Source of the DNA: Orthonyx spaldingii
Taxonomy: Eukaryota > Chordata > Aves > Passeriformes > Orthonychidae
Length of the DNA stretch: 64,000 bases
Reading direction: 5' to 3'
Assembly: GCA_013397795.1 (NCBI GenBank)
Contig: VZTJ01002655.1
Location: 123,400-187,399, forward strand
Numbering within the stretch: position 1 is the stretch's first letter; each line of letters begins with the position of its first letter. Both the position numbers and the translations under genes were made by a program. Shown here in pieces: positions 22,801-29,499 of the stretch. The notes below the pieces were generated by a model. It searched no databases and was not told the origin of the DNA. It worked only from the letters and a program-made list of their open reading frames with translations.

Positions 22801-25227
22801 AGAGGTTTGAATTGCTCCAATTATATTTCATATTAGTGGTCAGCAGGCTGATGCCGTGTGAGCTGCCCAGACAGGCTAATCTAGCGGCGAGCCATGGGAA
22901 TGGGAGCTTCCAGAGGCACACGGAGGGAGGATCAATCAGATTTTGGGGGGAAAAAATAAAAAAAAATCCCACATGCACCCCATCCCTCCAGCGATGCCAG
23001 ACAGGAAATAAAGCAGTGAGGTGCCCTAATGCAATGCAGGGAGCTGTTGCACGCGCTGCAGCAGCAGTTGAAGAGTTCAGTGCTGTTTACCTCCCCTTGC
23101 TGGTTTTCTTTACTGTAGCAAACAGTTCCTCATCAGCACCCTCCGAGACAAAGAAAAGAGAAAGGAGAAAGTACCTGCTTGCCTCAGCGTGCCCCAGGCG
23201 AGGCAGACACGGGGTTTTTGGTCAGGTCTCTCCCTGGCACCGGCTGTGACAGAAATGGGCTGTGACAGTCAGGAGCTTGGCACGGAGTTTAATTAAAGAG
23301 GGATGGCTACAAGCTTCCCTTTTCCCCCCTCAAATTGTTATTCCTCTTGCCTTGAAATGCCAGCTTCGACTGATTTGCTTAATTAAGTGGGAGTTTATTG
23401 TGCTCAATGCAGTCTCAGTGCCCCTCACTAGGATATGGCTCCCCCAGAGTGCAGCCTGGTGGGATGTTCGTGGGGAGGAGGGACAAGTATGGCCCCCAGC
23501 CAGCTGCAGGGAAATGTTGGGGTAGATGGGGTTAAACTGCACCCCATGGCCACCTCCTGCACACCCACACCCAGCTGGGCAATCCATCCCTCCCCTGAAG
23601 GCCCCTGCAAAGGCTGTTTCCTTGCACAGGGCTGAGCTTAGCCAGACTGTCCAAGGTGCAGTGAGTTCGCCTGGTCTCTGCAGTGATGATTTTCCATCAG
23701 AGCTGGGACTGTTTCAAACCCCAAACCCATCCAAGCAGCTCTCCTGTTTGACCCACGCACCTTCAGCTGGCCCAGGGAGATGCTCAGCCTAAACACAGTC
23801 CTGGGCAGGTCACGGGCAGGACAGACCTGGAGTCCAAGTCCTGGTGTGCCACCACCCTGAAAATCAGACCAGCTGATGCAGGGAGAATGCACTCATAAAT
23901 TTAAAGGGCTGCCAAAAGCTCACAATGTGTATTACAGCTACATCTGGCCAAATAATTGACTGTGAATAACACTACGTTTGGCAAAAGCCCATGCAAGATG
24001 AGAGGGGAAGAGAGCAAAAAGGAAACAAACTTCCACTGGCCGGAAAGCTGTGAGCATTAAAGAGTCAGGGGACACAAGCATTACGGAGTCAGGGGGCAGC
24101 TAAACTTTCCATATTTTTTCCCTATAAATAAAATGCTCTTCTAACATCAAGATCAGTCTAGGAAGCAGAATAAAGCTCAGCTTAAGCCTGTGATAAGGAT
24201 GCCTTTTACAAGGAGCACCAGCAGGAGGTTTGTGCTGATACCTTGGAGTAACAAAAAGGAATCTGAATTATAGAGATCAACTCATTCCAACCCCCTGCCA
24301 TGGGCAGTGACACCTTCCACTACCCCAGGTCGCTCCAAGCCCCATCCAACCAGGCCTTGGACACTTCCAGGAATGAGGCAGCCACAGCTGCTCTGGACAA
24401 CCTATACTAGGGCCTCCCCACCCTCTAAGTGAAGAATTTCTTCCTAATATCTGCTCTAGCTCTGGCCTCTTTCAGTTTGCAGCCATTCCCCCTTATCCTG
24501 TCATTCCAGGGCCTTGTCAAAAATCTCTTTCCAGCTCCCCTGTAGCCCCTTCAGGTGCTGAAATGCTGCAATAAAGTCACCCCAGAGTCTTCTCTTTTCC
24601 ATTAACTAACTAAATTAAACGAATTCCCATTAGTTTCCTGAAGTTGCTTTTCTAAAACAAATGAACACAGGAAGAGAAACTCCAATCAAGATGTGGCATG
24701 CGGGAAAGCTGAGAGGAAGCACTGCCTGTTCCCCTCCTGGAATTTTTCTGGCTTAATCCATTCTTTATCTCGATTCCCAAGGGAGCTCTGGTGGGTAAAT
24801 GTTTAATCTTGCTGCCCTCTGCCCTGGCGTGGGGCTGCTGGAGCCAAGCCCAGGCACCCCGGGCAGGCTGACGAGAGCACGCTGCAGATATCACCGACTC
24901 ATTAACCCGCCGGCTTCTGCCAGAACCAAAATAAAGAAATAAACCCCAATTTTACTGTTTGCTACATTAAGAGGCACAACTGCAGCTCATGTCAGAGTGA
25001 GAGGGGAAGACAGCAGACACTGGGAGGCCCTGCTTTGGGGCAGAAAAGCAGTGTCCGTGTGATCTCCACGGCGATGAGAGCGCGCACCTCGCTCCCAGGA
25101 TAAACCGAGACAACTGATAAACTCCCGGCACTCCACGGAGAGAACAGCCCCAAGCCACAAATCAGCGGAAATCCTTCCCCCAGGCCCGGTGCAGAGGAGA
25201 CAGAGCCCCAGGAGTTACCAGGTCCAT
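955..25227 (-). CDS. FYB2: FYB2, FYN-binding protein 2 (spliced gene, overall span)
   Basis: Adaptor of the ADAP/FYB family, known in mammals to link T-cell receptor signalling to integrin adhesion through phosphotyrosine docking sites. Seen here: an N-terminus like EGVTDFKALRAKFQ, long disordered proline/serine-rich sequence, a segment with GPAPGKPPRPPKFDLSAFH as in FYB, a series of tyrosine motifs (EEDYLTPE, GNEYMSPT, EDIYDDVEE, YEETYEDVE, VYDDVE) on separate short exons, then a lysine/glutamate helix leading into one C-terminal helical SH3 domain. The family relative FYB has a second, earlier SH3; none was found here. About 18 coding exons sum to roughly 700 codons, near the mammalian length. 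Phases match throughout except at exon 6 to exon 7. Synteny with C8A and C8B supports the call. The terminal coding exon is uncertain; a TAG at 891-893 after an acceptor ending at 895 is one option. An assembly-type duplication (16199-20097) lies inside the gene. Confidence 0.9.
1131..1287 (-). CDS. FYB2: FYB2 exon 17, helical SH3 core
   Basis: A 157-base exon, phase 0 in and 1 out, flanked by AG (1288-1289) and GT (1129-1130). It begins YDKEIRVLARAT and contains DLPLTAGEQLEVID and AVICRNAQGR. These align with the C-terminal SH3 of FYB (YDGEIRVL, DLQVKPGESLEVI, KVLCRNEEGKYGYV). This is the most diagnostic exon for family membership. Confidence 0.93.
1441..1684. repeat. diverged 122-bp tandem duplication in FYB2 intron
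   Basis: Two adjacent 122-base units, 1441-1562 and 1563-1684, share long blocks such as aaggcaacaggtgagtggga at 1459 and 1581. They differ at scattered bases, so the duplication is not recent. It lies in the intron between FYB2 exons 16 and 17 and touches no splice site. Confidence 0.85.
1702..1786 (-). CDS. FYB2: FYB2 exon 16, N-terminal helix of hSH3
   Basis: An 85-base exon, phase 2 in and 0 out. The acceptor follows a TG repeat and a pyrimidine tract (CTCTCTTCCTGCAG) and the donor is ATG|GTGCGT. It encodes RNIFTFKKSGEEKSKK followed by MEKEEKLFRETFM. This matches the KQEKEEKDFRKKFK helix packed against the SH3 in FYB, directly before YDKEI of the next exon. Confidence 0.88.
1801..1846. 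repeat. (AC)23 microsatellite, (TG)n in the FYB2 transcript
   Basis: Uninterrupted AC dinucleotides for 46 bases. In FYB2 sense orientation it is a TG tract ending 14 bases before exon 16, next to its polypyrimidine tract. Confidence 0.97.
2863..2932. repeat. A-rich low-complexity tract
   Basis: Runs of A broken by single C or CC, such as caaaacaaaacaaacaaa. It lies in a FYB2 intron. Confidence 0.9.
3025..3235 (-). mobile_element. CR1 LINE 3' fragment
   Basis: Plus strand reads as the reverse complement of a CR1 3' end: the tcatagagt start, ccccctgccatgggcaggga, ccaagccccatcc, then cacagcttctctgggca and ttccttcctaaaatct. The element is therefore minus-oriented, within a FYB2 intron. Confidence 0.9.
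3539..3631 (-). CDS. FYB2: FYB2 exon 15
   Basis: A 93-base exon, phase 2 in and 2 out. The acceptor TTCCTCTCAG follows a pyrimidine tract; the donor is AAAG|GTCTGG. It encodes GKDEKYKVWMPKL then RVVKEYKDKRKSIDDVE, a basic segment with no domain I can name. Assignment to FYB2 rests on codon phase, splice borders and position between recognisable FYB2 exons. Confidence 0.78.
4170..4230 (-). CDS. FYB2: FYB2 exon 14, VYDDVE motif
   Basis: Encodes AVSQEDNVYDDVEVGQRET and ends at CAG|GTGAGG in phase 2, which fits exon 15. VYDDV is the family's phosphotyrosine motif of the type bound by SLP-76 or FYN SH2 domains in FYB. The acceptor is ambiguous: AG at 4231-4232 or 4228-4229 both keep phase and differ by one codon. 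Confidence 0.82.
4740..4759 (-). CDS. FYB2: FYB2 exon 13, 20-base microexon
   Basis: CCTCCTGCAG acceptor, 20 bases, GTAACG donor. In the required phase (2 in, 1 out) it gives SGYIQE between KDNLR of exon 12 and AVSQED of exon 14, adding another tyrosine. Such a small exon is weak evidence alone, but it is the piece that makes the flanking phases compatible. Confidence 0.6.
6229..6312 (-). CDS. FYB2: FYB2 exon 12, basic helix
   Basis: An 84-base exon, phase 2 in and out. The acceptor is TTTCTCTTTTGGACAG and the donor AAG|GTAAGA. It encodes AEKQKRFGNLFKIEKLKL then NNFRLKDNLR, a lysine-rich, probably helical segment. FYB has a comparable charged stretch, but no specific function can be read from it. 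Confidence 0.8.
8169..8232 (-). CDS. FYB2: FYB2 exon 11, YEETYEDVE motif
   Basis: A 64-base exon, phase 1 in and 2 out, TTTCAG acceptor and A|GTGAGT donor. It encodes NSYEETYEDVEIGGDNPAKP with two tyrosines in acidic context. The ETYEDVE core resembles ETYEDIE of FYB. Confidence 0.87.
8535..8578 (-). CDS. FYB2: FYB2 exon 10, serine-rich linker
   Basis: A 44-base exon, phase 2 in and 1 out, TGTCTTCCAG acceptor and GTAAGT donor. It encodes LSHRSDASSSLTSDS, joining EDIYDDVEELQDR of exon 9 to NSYEETYEDVE of exon 11. FYB has a similar serine-rich spacer (DISSHSQSGSGG) between its tyrosine motifs. Confidence 0.78.
8661..8787 (-). CDS. FYB2: FYB2 exon 9, EDIYDDVEE motif
   Basis: A 127-base exon, phase 1 in and 2 out, TTTCATTTCCAG acceptor and CT|GTGAGT donor. 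It encodes HSVGAGAPKPGVEGTALDQN then PWQSLQASEDIYDDVEELQD. EDIYDDVEE closely matches EVYDDVAE and DDIYDGIEE of FYB. Confidence 0.9.
9430..9562 (+). mobile_element. CR1 LINE 3' fragment
   Basis: Plus-oriented CR1 tail: gtgtccaaggccaggctgga, ggagcagcctgggatagtgg, then aacccaaaccattctgat. It lies in the FYB2 intron between exons 8 and 9. Confidence 0.9.
10600..10753 (-). CDS. FYB2: FYB2 exon 8, EYMSP motif
   Basis: A 154-base exon, phase 0 in and 1 out, TTTGATCCCAG acceptor and C|GTGAGT donor. It encodes TGGNEYMSPTSQAKGDG, then a proline/threonine stretch (TSPPTATCPTPAGL) and AKDRAELR. The acceptor is the first of two close AG sites; the second would not fit phase 0. Confidence 0.75.
11055..11139 (-). 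CDS. FYB2: FYB2 exon 7, charged helix
   Basis: Acceptor ACATTTCAG, donor CAG|GTATTG. The open frame gives PERAAIEDENEGKPSHE then RTKLELNKIFQ, like the charged region of FYB (KKRLELEKKEQ). The phase problem: this frame needs phase 2 on entry, while exon 6 exits in phase 0. Either an exon between them was missed, or the true acceptor is a few bases later (GGAG|AGA, phase 0). Confidence 0.7.
13157..13185 (-). CDS. FYB2: FYB2 exon 6, 29-base microexon
   Basis: TTTCCTAG acceptor, AAG|GTAAGT donor. In the phase left by exon 5 it encodes APKAEPQNHK and exits in phase 0. Short and weakly constrained, so its assignment depends on its near-consensus donor. Confidence 0.6.
13940..14028 (-). CDS. FYB2: FYB2 exon 5, two-tyrosine exon
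   Basis: An 89-base exon, phase 2 in and 1 out, CTTCTCAG acceptor and GAAG|GTACTT donor. It encodes SAQLEERNNYEETPMYLNQ then SGDTTTLCVIE. NNYEET and PMYLNQ are candidate SH2 docking sites of the kind repeated through this protein. Confidence 0.83.
16285..16485 (-). mobile_element. CR1 LINE 3' fragment (copy 1)
   Basis: Plus strand shows gaatgggttgggttggaaga, ttaaagatgatccagttcca, agaccaggttgctcaggggc and ccatccaacctggcctcgca, the reverse complement of a CR1 tail. Confidence 0.9.
16529..16562 (-). CDS. FYB2: FYB2 exon 4, EEDYLTPE motif (intact copy)
   Basis: A 34-base exon, phase 1 in and 2 out. The acceptor is GTGTGCAG and the donor AAAG|GTGAGC. With the base left by exon 3 it reads TAGEEDYLTPE, a tyrosine motif. 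Phase fits both exon 3 and exon 5. The second copy of this exon (18479-18512) is damaged. Confidence 0.85.
17624..17818 (-). CDS. FYB2: FYB2 exon 3, duplicate in copy 1
   Basis: Identical by eye to 19574-19768, including both splice borders. It encodes the segment from ELEPPICQ through IKPLPSAESLGPAPGKPPRP to HRGNET. At 195 bases with phase 1 on both sides, splicing in both copies would keep the frame and repeat 65 residues. Most likely this is an assembly duplicate, so a true gene would carry it once. Confidence 0.8.
18148..18148. other. single ambiguous base n, probable contig join
   Basis: The only n I saw in the window, exactly between the two copies of the 1,949-bp duplication. Some scaffolders place one n where contigs should overlap but were not merged. 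Confidence 0.9.
18235..18435 (-). mobile_element. CR1 LINE 3' fragment (copy 2)
   Basis: Duplicate of the CR1 fragment at 16285-16485, carried along with the flanking FYB2 sequence. Confidence 0.9.
18479..18512 (-). pseudogene. FYB2: FYB2 exon 4, damaged copy
   Basis: Matches the exon at 16529-16562 in its first 23 bases (GEEDYL still readable). The end of the exon and the donor are replaced: positions 18476-18489 read an A run plus tccca instead of the bases that give TPE and GTGAGC. No GT donor remains at the expected place. The length is unchanged, which suggests consensus error or local misassembly rather than a simple indel. Confidence 0.8.
19574..19768 (-). CDS. FYB2: FYB2 exon 3, proline-rich segment
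   Basis: Phase 1 in and 1 out, GGAGCAG acceptor and CAA|GTAAGA donor. The IKPLPSAESLGPAPGKPPRP and PKFDLSAFH parts align with KPLPPLFTLGPPPPKPNRPP and VDLTKFHK of FYB, a likely SH3-binding proline region. Its phase joins exon 2 (AAA G|) exactly. Confidence 0.9.
20746..21478 (-). CDS. FYB2: FYB2 exon 2, large N-terminal exon
   Basis: A 733-base exon, phase 0 in and 1 out, CCCACCCAG acceptor and AAAG|GTATGG donor. It begins EGVTDFKALRAKFQNDSNLA, close to the start of mammalian FYB2, which has EGV followed by FKELRAKFQ. The rest is a low-complexity serine, proline and glutamine-rich region, predicted disordered, with no folded domain visible. There is no ATG at the N-terminus, so initiation must be in an upstream exon. 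Open sequence past 20746 is intron read-through and includes an AT-rich palindrome. Confidence 0.9.
23900..24260. other. FYB2 intron 1 segment, no gene seen
   Basis: No coding signal. It contains a 24-base tandem pair (24053-24076 and 24077-24100, agcatta..gagtcaggg). Confidence 0.6.
24262..24620 (-). mobile_element. CR1 LINE 3' fragment
   Basis: About 350 bases of reverse-complement CR1: ccccctgccatgggcagtga, ccaagccccatccaaccagg, gaatttcttcctaatatctg, then cagccattcccccttatcct. In FYB2 intron 1. Confidence 0.92.
25219..25227 (-). CDS. FYB2: putative FYB2 exon 1, start codon
   Basis: ATGGACCTG followed by GTAACT, so three codons (MDL) ending in phase 0, as exon 2 requires. The start context GAGGGATGG is good (G at -3 and +4). 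Mammalian FYB2 also begins with a few residues before EGV. The donor is acceptable but not strong, and the 5' UTR boundary is unknown. Confidence 0.5.
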
Positions 25228-25359
25228 CCCTCGCTGCTCCGTGCCGGCTCCAGCGCCTCAGCCCCGCATATTCCGTGCCCTGTCTCCCAGAGCTGCTCCC
25301 GCTCCGGTGCCCGTCCTGCAGCCACGCCAGGCGAGGCGGGGCGAGCCCTGAACACACCT

Positions 25360-25383
25360 GGGCTGGGGCTGGGGCTGGGGCTG
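25360..25383 (+). repeat. GGGGCT minisatellite, G-quadruplex motif
   Basis: Four G runs of 3-4 bases with CT loops. It sits about 135 bases upstream of the putative FYB2 start codon; the G-rich strand is the template strand for FYB2. Confidence 0.85.
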
Positions 25384-25606
25384 CCCCCGGGGCGGGGAGA
25401 GCCTCACCTGGGCAGGGCCGAGCCTGCCCGGCAGCCCTGGACCTGACCCACGGCTCCCTGAACCACGAATGTCAGCACCGCGCCAGGCTTGGGCTGGGAA
25501 AGGGAGAGATCAGGTTTGCTTTGCTTTTCGAGGGGAAGAATGGCACTTGCCCTCGGCATGGGTGCCCCCACAGCACCCGTGCGTCCATATCCATGTCAGT
25601 TTACAG

Positions 25607-25670
25607 AATCTTTGAGTGGTTTGGGTAAGAAGGGACTGTAAAGGTCATCCAGTTCCAACCCTCCCACACC
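25607..25670 (-). mobile_element. short CR1 LINE 3' end
   Basis: Plus strand reads agaatctttgagtggtttgg, gaagggactgtaaaggtcat and ccagttccaaccctccc, the reverse complement of the very 3' end of CR1. Confidence 0.8.
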
Positions 25671-26205
25671 CCACCGTGTTCTCAGGTCCCTTCTCACACC
25701 CGGGGTCAGCAAAACTGAGCAGAGATGAGGAGCCTCACAATATCCACTACTAATTCTTACCCCAAATTTTAGGTGTCCCCATGGGTGACACCCGCCCTCC
25801 TGCACCAGCCCAGCCTGCACCAGGCTCTTCCCCAGGCAAAGCCAGAGACCTCAGAGTGATTAAACCAGACATTTCCCCAGAGGAACCAAGTGTTTCCTTC
25901 ACCTCTGGACAAACAAAACCAGTCCTCCTTGCTGCAGCTCACACACAGTCCCTGGTGCAGCAGCTCCTTTCCGTGGTGAGCTGTTCCTCAGGGTCCTGTG
26001 GCCAGGCCAGTTAAATTAGGGCAAACAAGGCTTCTCCCATCACTGGGTGTTTCTGCCCTGGAGAACAGACTGAAAGGATCTGTCCAAACACTGAGCCCAT
26101 GTTTTTACACAGCATGTCTCCCAGGAAAAGCAAGGCTGGTTAGCTTGGCAAGGAGAGAGCTGAGAGCCCCAGGACTTCCTTTTCCCCTCTGTAACTGATC
26201 AAATA

Positions 26206-26262
26206 TTATTTCATCTCTCTCTTCAGGAGTGCTTGGTGTTTCCCTTGGAGCAGAGGCAGCTG
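26206..26262 (-). CDS. candidate terminal exon of an unrecognised gene
   Basis: After a CTCTGTGTAG acceptor, phase 0 gives QLPLLQGKHQALLKREMK and TAA. It would follow the phase-0 exon at 27578-27670 and continue its coiled-coil-like character. Alone it is weak; a different frame of the same bases is also open. Confidence 0.2.
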   Translation of the reverse strand, partial: QLPLLQGKHQALLKREMK

Positions 26263-26399
26263 CTACACAGAGCCTGGGTGCTGGTGGCATCCAGAGGTGG
26301 CTGCTGATGGGGCTTGGGAGGGCAGGAAGCTGTGGGCAGCCTGAGAAATACTCATGAGCTGGCCCTAATCCCACACAACCAGACTCAGCACCTCTCCTA

Positions 26400-26710
26400 T
26401 AGATCATTCCCAATCTGGAAAAGAAACCATGAAGAGACCTTAAAAATCAGCCAATTCCAACCCCCTGCTATGGGCAGGGACACTTTCCTCCAGACCAGGT
26501 TTCTCAAAGCCCCATCCAACCTGAACACTTGAAAGGTTGGAACAGCCACAGCTTCTCTGGGAAACCTGTGCCAGTGCCTCACCCCCCTACAGGGAAGATT
26601 TTTTTTGCTAATATCTGCCCTAATAAACCTGTTCTCTTTCAGTTTTAAGCCATTCTCCTCTGTTCTAGCCCCCTCTGCACATGGGCATTGAGCACATCCT
26701 TGCCCCAGGC
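26400..26710 (-). mobile_element. CR1 LINE 3' fragment
   Basis: Reverse-complement CR1: ccccctgctatgggcaggga, agaccaggtttctcaaagcc, cacagcttctctgggaaacc, ttttaagccattctcctctg. Confidence 0.9.
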
Positions 26711-27577
26711 ATCCCTAACGCCTTCAGGAGTGGGACTGATGCTCTCACAGCCTAAACTGACCTTGCTCTCCAGAACCAGACTTGAGGGGAGCTGAAAAAT
26801 AACAGGAAGAGAAACTGAGGAGAAGAAAAAGGCTTAGTTGTCAGAGACATGACTCAAAGCATGAGTCTGGTTCCTCACCACATGAAAAGCCCTGCTGCTG
26901 CCTGGAGGTCTTGGGGAAGAAAGGGGGGTCCTGCCGAGCTGGGATTTGGCAGGGAAGTCTCCCAAGCCGGTGCTGGAGTCGCAGCATGATGGAAATCAAT
27001 GCCAGCTTTGTGTACAGGTAGCTGGGGAGGATTTATGACCCACCCAGTGGTATGAACACAAGCCATGAATTACAGCACTGTTGAAGAATCAGGAGGTTCT
27101 GACTTCAGAGCCGCAGTCCCGAGGAAAAAGACAGGGCAGATTCCTCTGTGTGCACTCTGAAAATGAAAGTAAAATGCCAAAAGTTTCTTTAAAACATGCA
27201 TTTTGTGAGTGCTAGCCCTGTGAAACCCCACCAGCCTCACCAGGGCTGCCATAAATCACACTGGGCTGTGACAACTGCACGGGGAGCACAGGGCAGCCAC
27301 AGTGTTGTGAACATCAAAGACTGAAAAAGTGGAAGCAAAACTTTTTTGATGTCCCAGAAAAGCACAGTGACCACCTCCTCAGGGCAGGAGCTTGGGATTT
27401 GCTCTGGGATTGTGTCTCAGAGGCACCGACCCCTGATGGGAGTTCCCAGGCACAGCTCCGATGGGAATTAACCCCAGCACCACTGCTGAGATCAGCAGCC
27501 CCAAACACTCCCTGCACATGCACAGCCTCCCCAAAACAAACCATTTCAGCCTGTTTAAAAGCTTTCAATCTCATTAC

Positions 27578-27670
27578 TTGGGCGTTTTTTTCCTGCAGTG
27601 AAGCATTTAGTACATTGTGTAGTTGTATCAGTCTGAGGGCTGCAAGCACAGCATCCAGCAGATATTTTCC
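27578..27670 (-). CDS. candidate exon of an unrecognised gene
   Basis: A 93-base open segment between an ATAATTCAG acceptor and a CAA|GTAATG donor, phase 0 on both sides. It encodes GKYLLDAVLAALRLIQLHNV then LNASLQEKNAQ, a leucine-rich, helix-like sequence. I do not recognise the family. Its phase is compatible with the candidate exon at 29149-29331. Confidence 0.3.
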
Positions 27671-28221
27671 CTGAATTATTCTTTTCAGCTACTTAGTGGA
27701 CTGGTGGGAATTGTCATATCAGTCTGGTATAGACATTTGGGAATTTGGTTTTTATTTTAAAAATTTTCATGCTTTTTGGATTTCACTAGAGGCCAAGAAC
27801 AACAGCAGATCTTGAGAATATGCTTTATTCCTAATATCTCAGATTTTTAGAAAGGTGGGCAGTGTGACTTGTGAAGACAAGACAATTTTTGGGGCAATCC
27901 AATCTTTTTTTGGAAGATAACAAGAATTAGGTATGGTCCATGACGTAACTGGTGATAACTTTAGCCCAGTGTCCAGATATTTTAGACTGGGGAAGGTCCA
28001 ATAAGTTGTTTTCCTTTGTCACAGTTACCGGCTCTACACGTGGGACAACACTAGGAAAAGGCAGTATGGTCCACATCTCCAAAAAAAACCCACCTCAAAA
28101 CCCACCAAAAATGGGGGAAAATGGAAAGCAGGGCAGTGCTAGGGAAGGATTTGGCTCTGTTTTAATTCCTCATTCTGTTTCCAGGAGGACAAGGACACTC
28201 CTCCCAGCCTGGCTCCCTGCA

Positions 28222-28310
28222 CATCTCGCAGAATCCTGGAATGGTTTGGGTTGGAAAGGACGCTAAAGACCATTTAATTCCCACCCCCCGCCATGGGCAG
28301 GGACGAGGAT
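28222..28310 (-). mobile_element. short CR1 LINE 3' end
   Basis: gaatcctggaatggtttggg, ttggaaaggacgctaaagac and gccatgggcagggacga on the plus strand mark a reverse-complement CR1 tail. Confidence 0.88.
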
Positions 28311-29148
28311 GGTTGGAATCTCATCCTTTTCCTGCCAGCGGGCCATATCGTGGTTTTCCAGCAGAGGGGGAAATAGGATCGCTTGTTCCACCATCGAGCC
28401 GCTTGCTCTGCCTTGCGTTAGTGGCAGGAACGAGGGATTTAAGAGAATGCAGTATTATTGATCCCTGCATTCCAAAAGCCAACACTGGCTTTGACTGGCC
28501 AGGACAAGCGTTGTTTAGCAGCCCCTGGAGGTGCCCGCACAGCTCCATCAGAAGTTTTAAGATCAGCCCCATCAAAGCACTGTAGGACTCAAGAAAATGA
28601 ATTTAAAAGCCTTGCAAAGTGTCAGGTATTTTATCTGTCCAAGCCACGCCGTTGTCTCTGCAGTATGGCCCTGATCCCACAGTTCAGCGAAAACCTTTTT
28701 TTTAGCAATTTAGCCAATATAATCCCTTTGTGTTTAAAGCTAAGTGTTTACTCTGGTGGAAGATACATTATCGGAGCAGTTCTGTGTTCAGTGGCACCAA
28801 ATGAGGACTGGCAGGTCCAGCACCAGGGTTGTGGTCATCTTCTGGCCCTTGAGTGGATTTTCCATTTCCTTTTCCATCTCTCCCCACAGCCAGTCTCAGT
28901 AACTGAGAGACAAGCATGGAGAATTTAAGCTGGGGATGAAAAACAGATGCACCTGAGGAAATGAGATGCAGAACAGAGGAAAAGGTGATCAGAGGCTGGT
29001 GAGAAGTGCTTGCTGTCCCCTCTCTGACACCAGTGATGAGCAGGGTCAGGCACAGCCTGCAGCAGCCTTTTCCTGCTGTAATTCAGCCTTCCAGACTGCA
29101 GGAACATAATCACAGCATCTGCTCTGCAGGGTGAGCTTTACCAAACAC

Positions 29149-29331
29149 CTTGTCCTTCTTCATGCTTCTACTCAGGTCTTCTACTTGCTCTGCAATACAA
29201 AGCCATCTCTGAATTGAAATCCTTCCCTTGATGACATCTGCGCTGGGATTCTGGTTTTTGAAGTTCAGAGATGACGACCTTGGTAGCCAGCTTGGCTTCC
29301 TTGGCAAAACAGAAGTTGTTTCACCAAGCTG
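29149..29331 (-). CDS. candidate exon of an unrecognised gene
   Basis: A 61-codon open segment after a strong acceptor (TCATTCTCCCTTTCTCCGAACAG region). It encodes RKPSWLPRSSSLNFKNQNPS, then ADVIKGRISIQRWLCIAEQ and VEDLSRSMKKDK. Composition is protein-like (charged, few cysteines) and no CR1 sequence overlaps it. The donor is weak (AAG|GTGTTT at 29148, or G|GTAAAG at 29141). I do not recognise the protein. It could be a bird gene, an alternative upstream FYB2 exon, or chance. Confidence 0.35.
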
Positions 29332-29499
29332 CTGTTCGGAGAAAGGGAGAATGAGCTGAGAAAAGCCCATGTGTGCTGCAAAAGCACGTGTGAAACAGCA
29401 GACTTGCCAAGGGCAGAGCTCCAACTGCGAGGCACAGCTTCTTGATCTTGCCATAGCTCTGTACATAGCTCTCTATCACCTCTGCACGCTGCAACAGCC

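Larger units (their letters stand above)
25180..25470 (-). promoter_or_regulatory. CpG-rich FYB2 promoter region
   Basis: The most GC- and CpG-rich stretch in the window, with GC boxes at 25333-25341 and 25389-25397 and a G-tract array at 25360-25383. It surrounds the putative first FYB2 exon, so it probably holds the transcription start. Confidence 0.6.
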
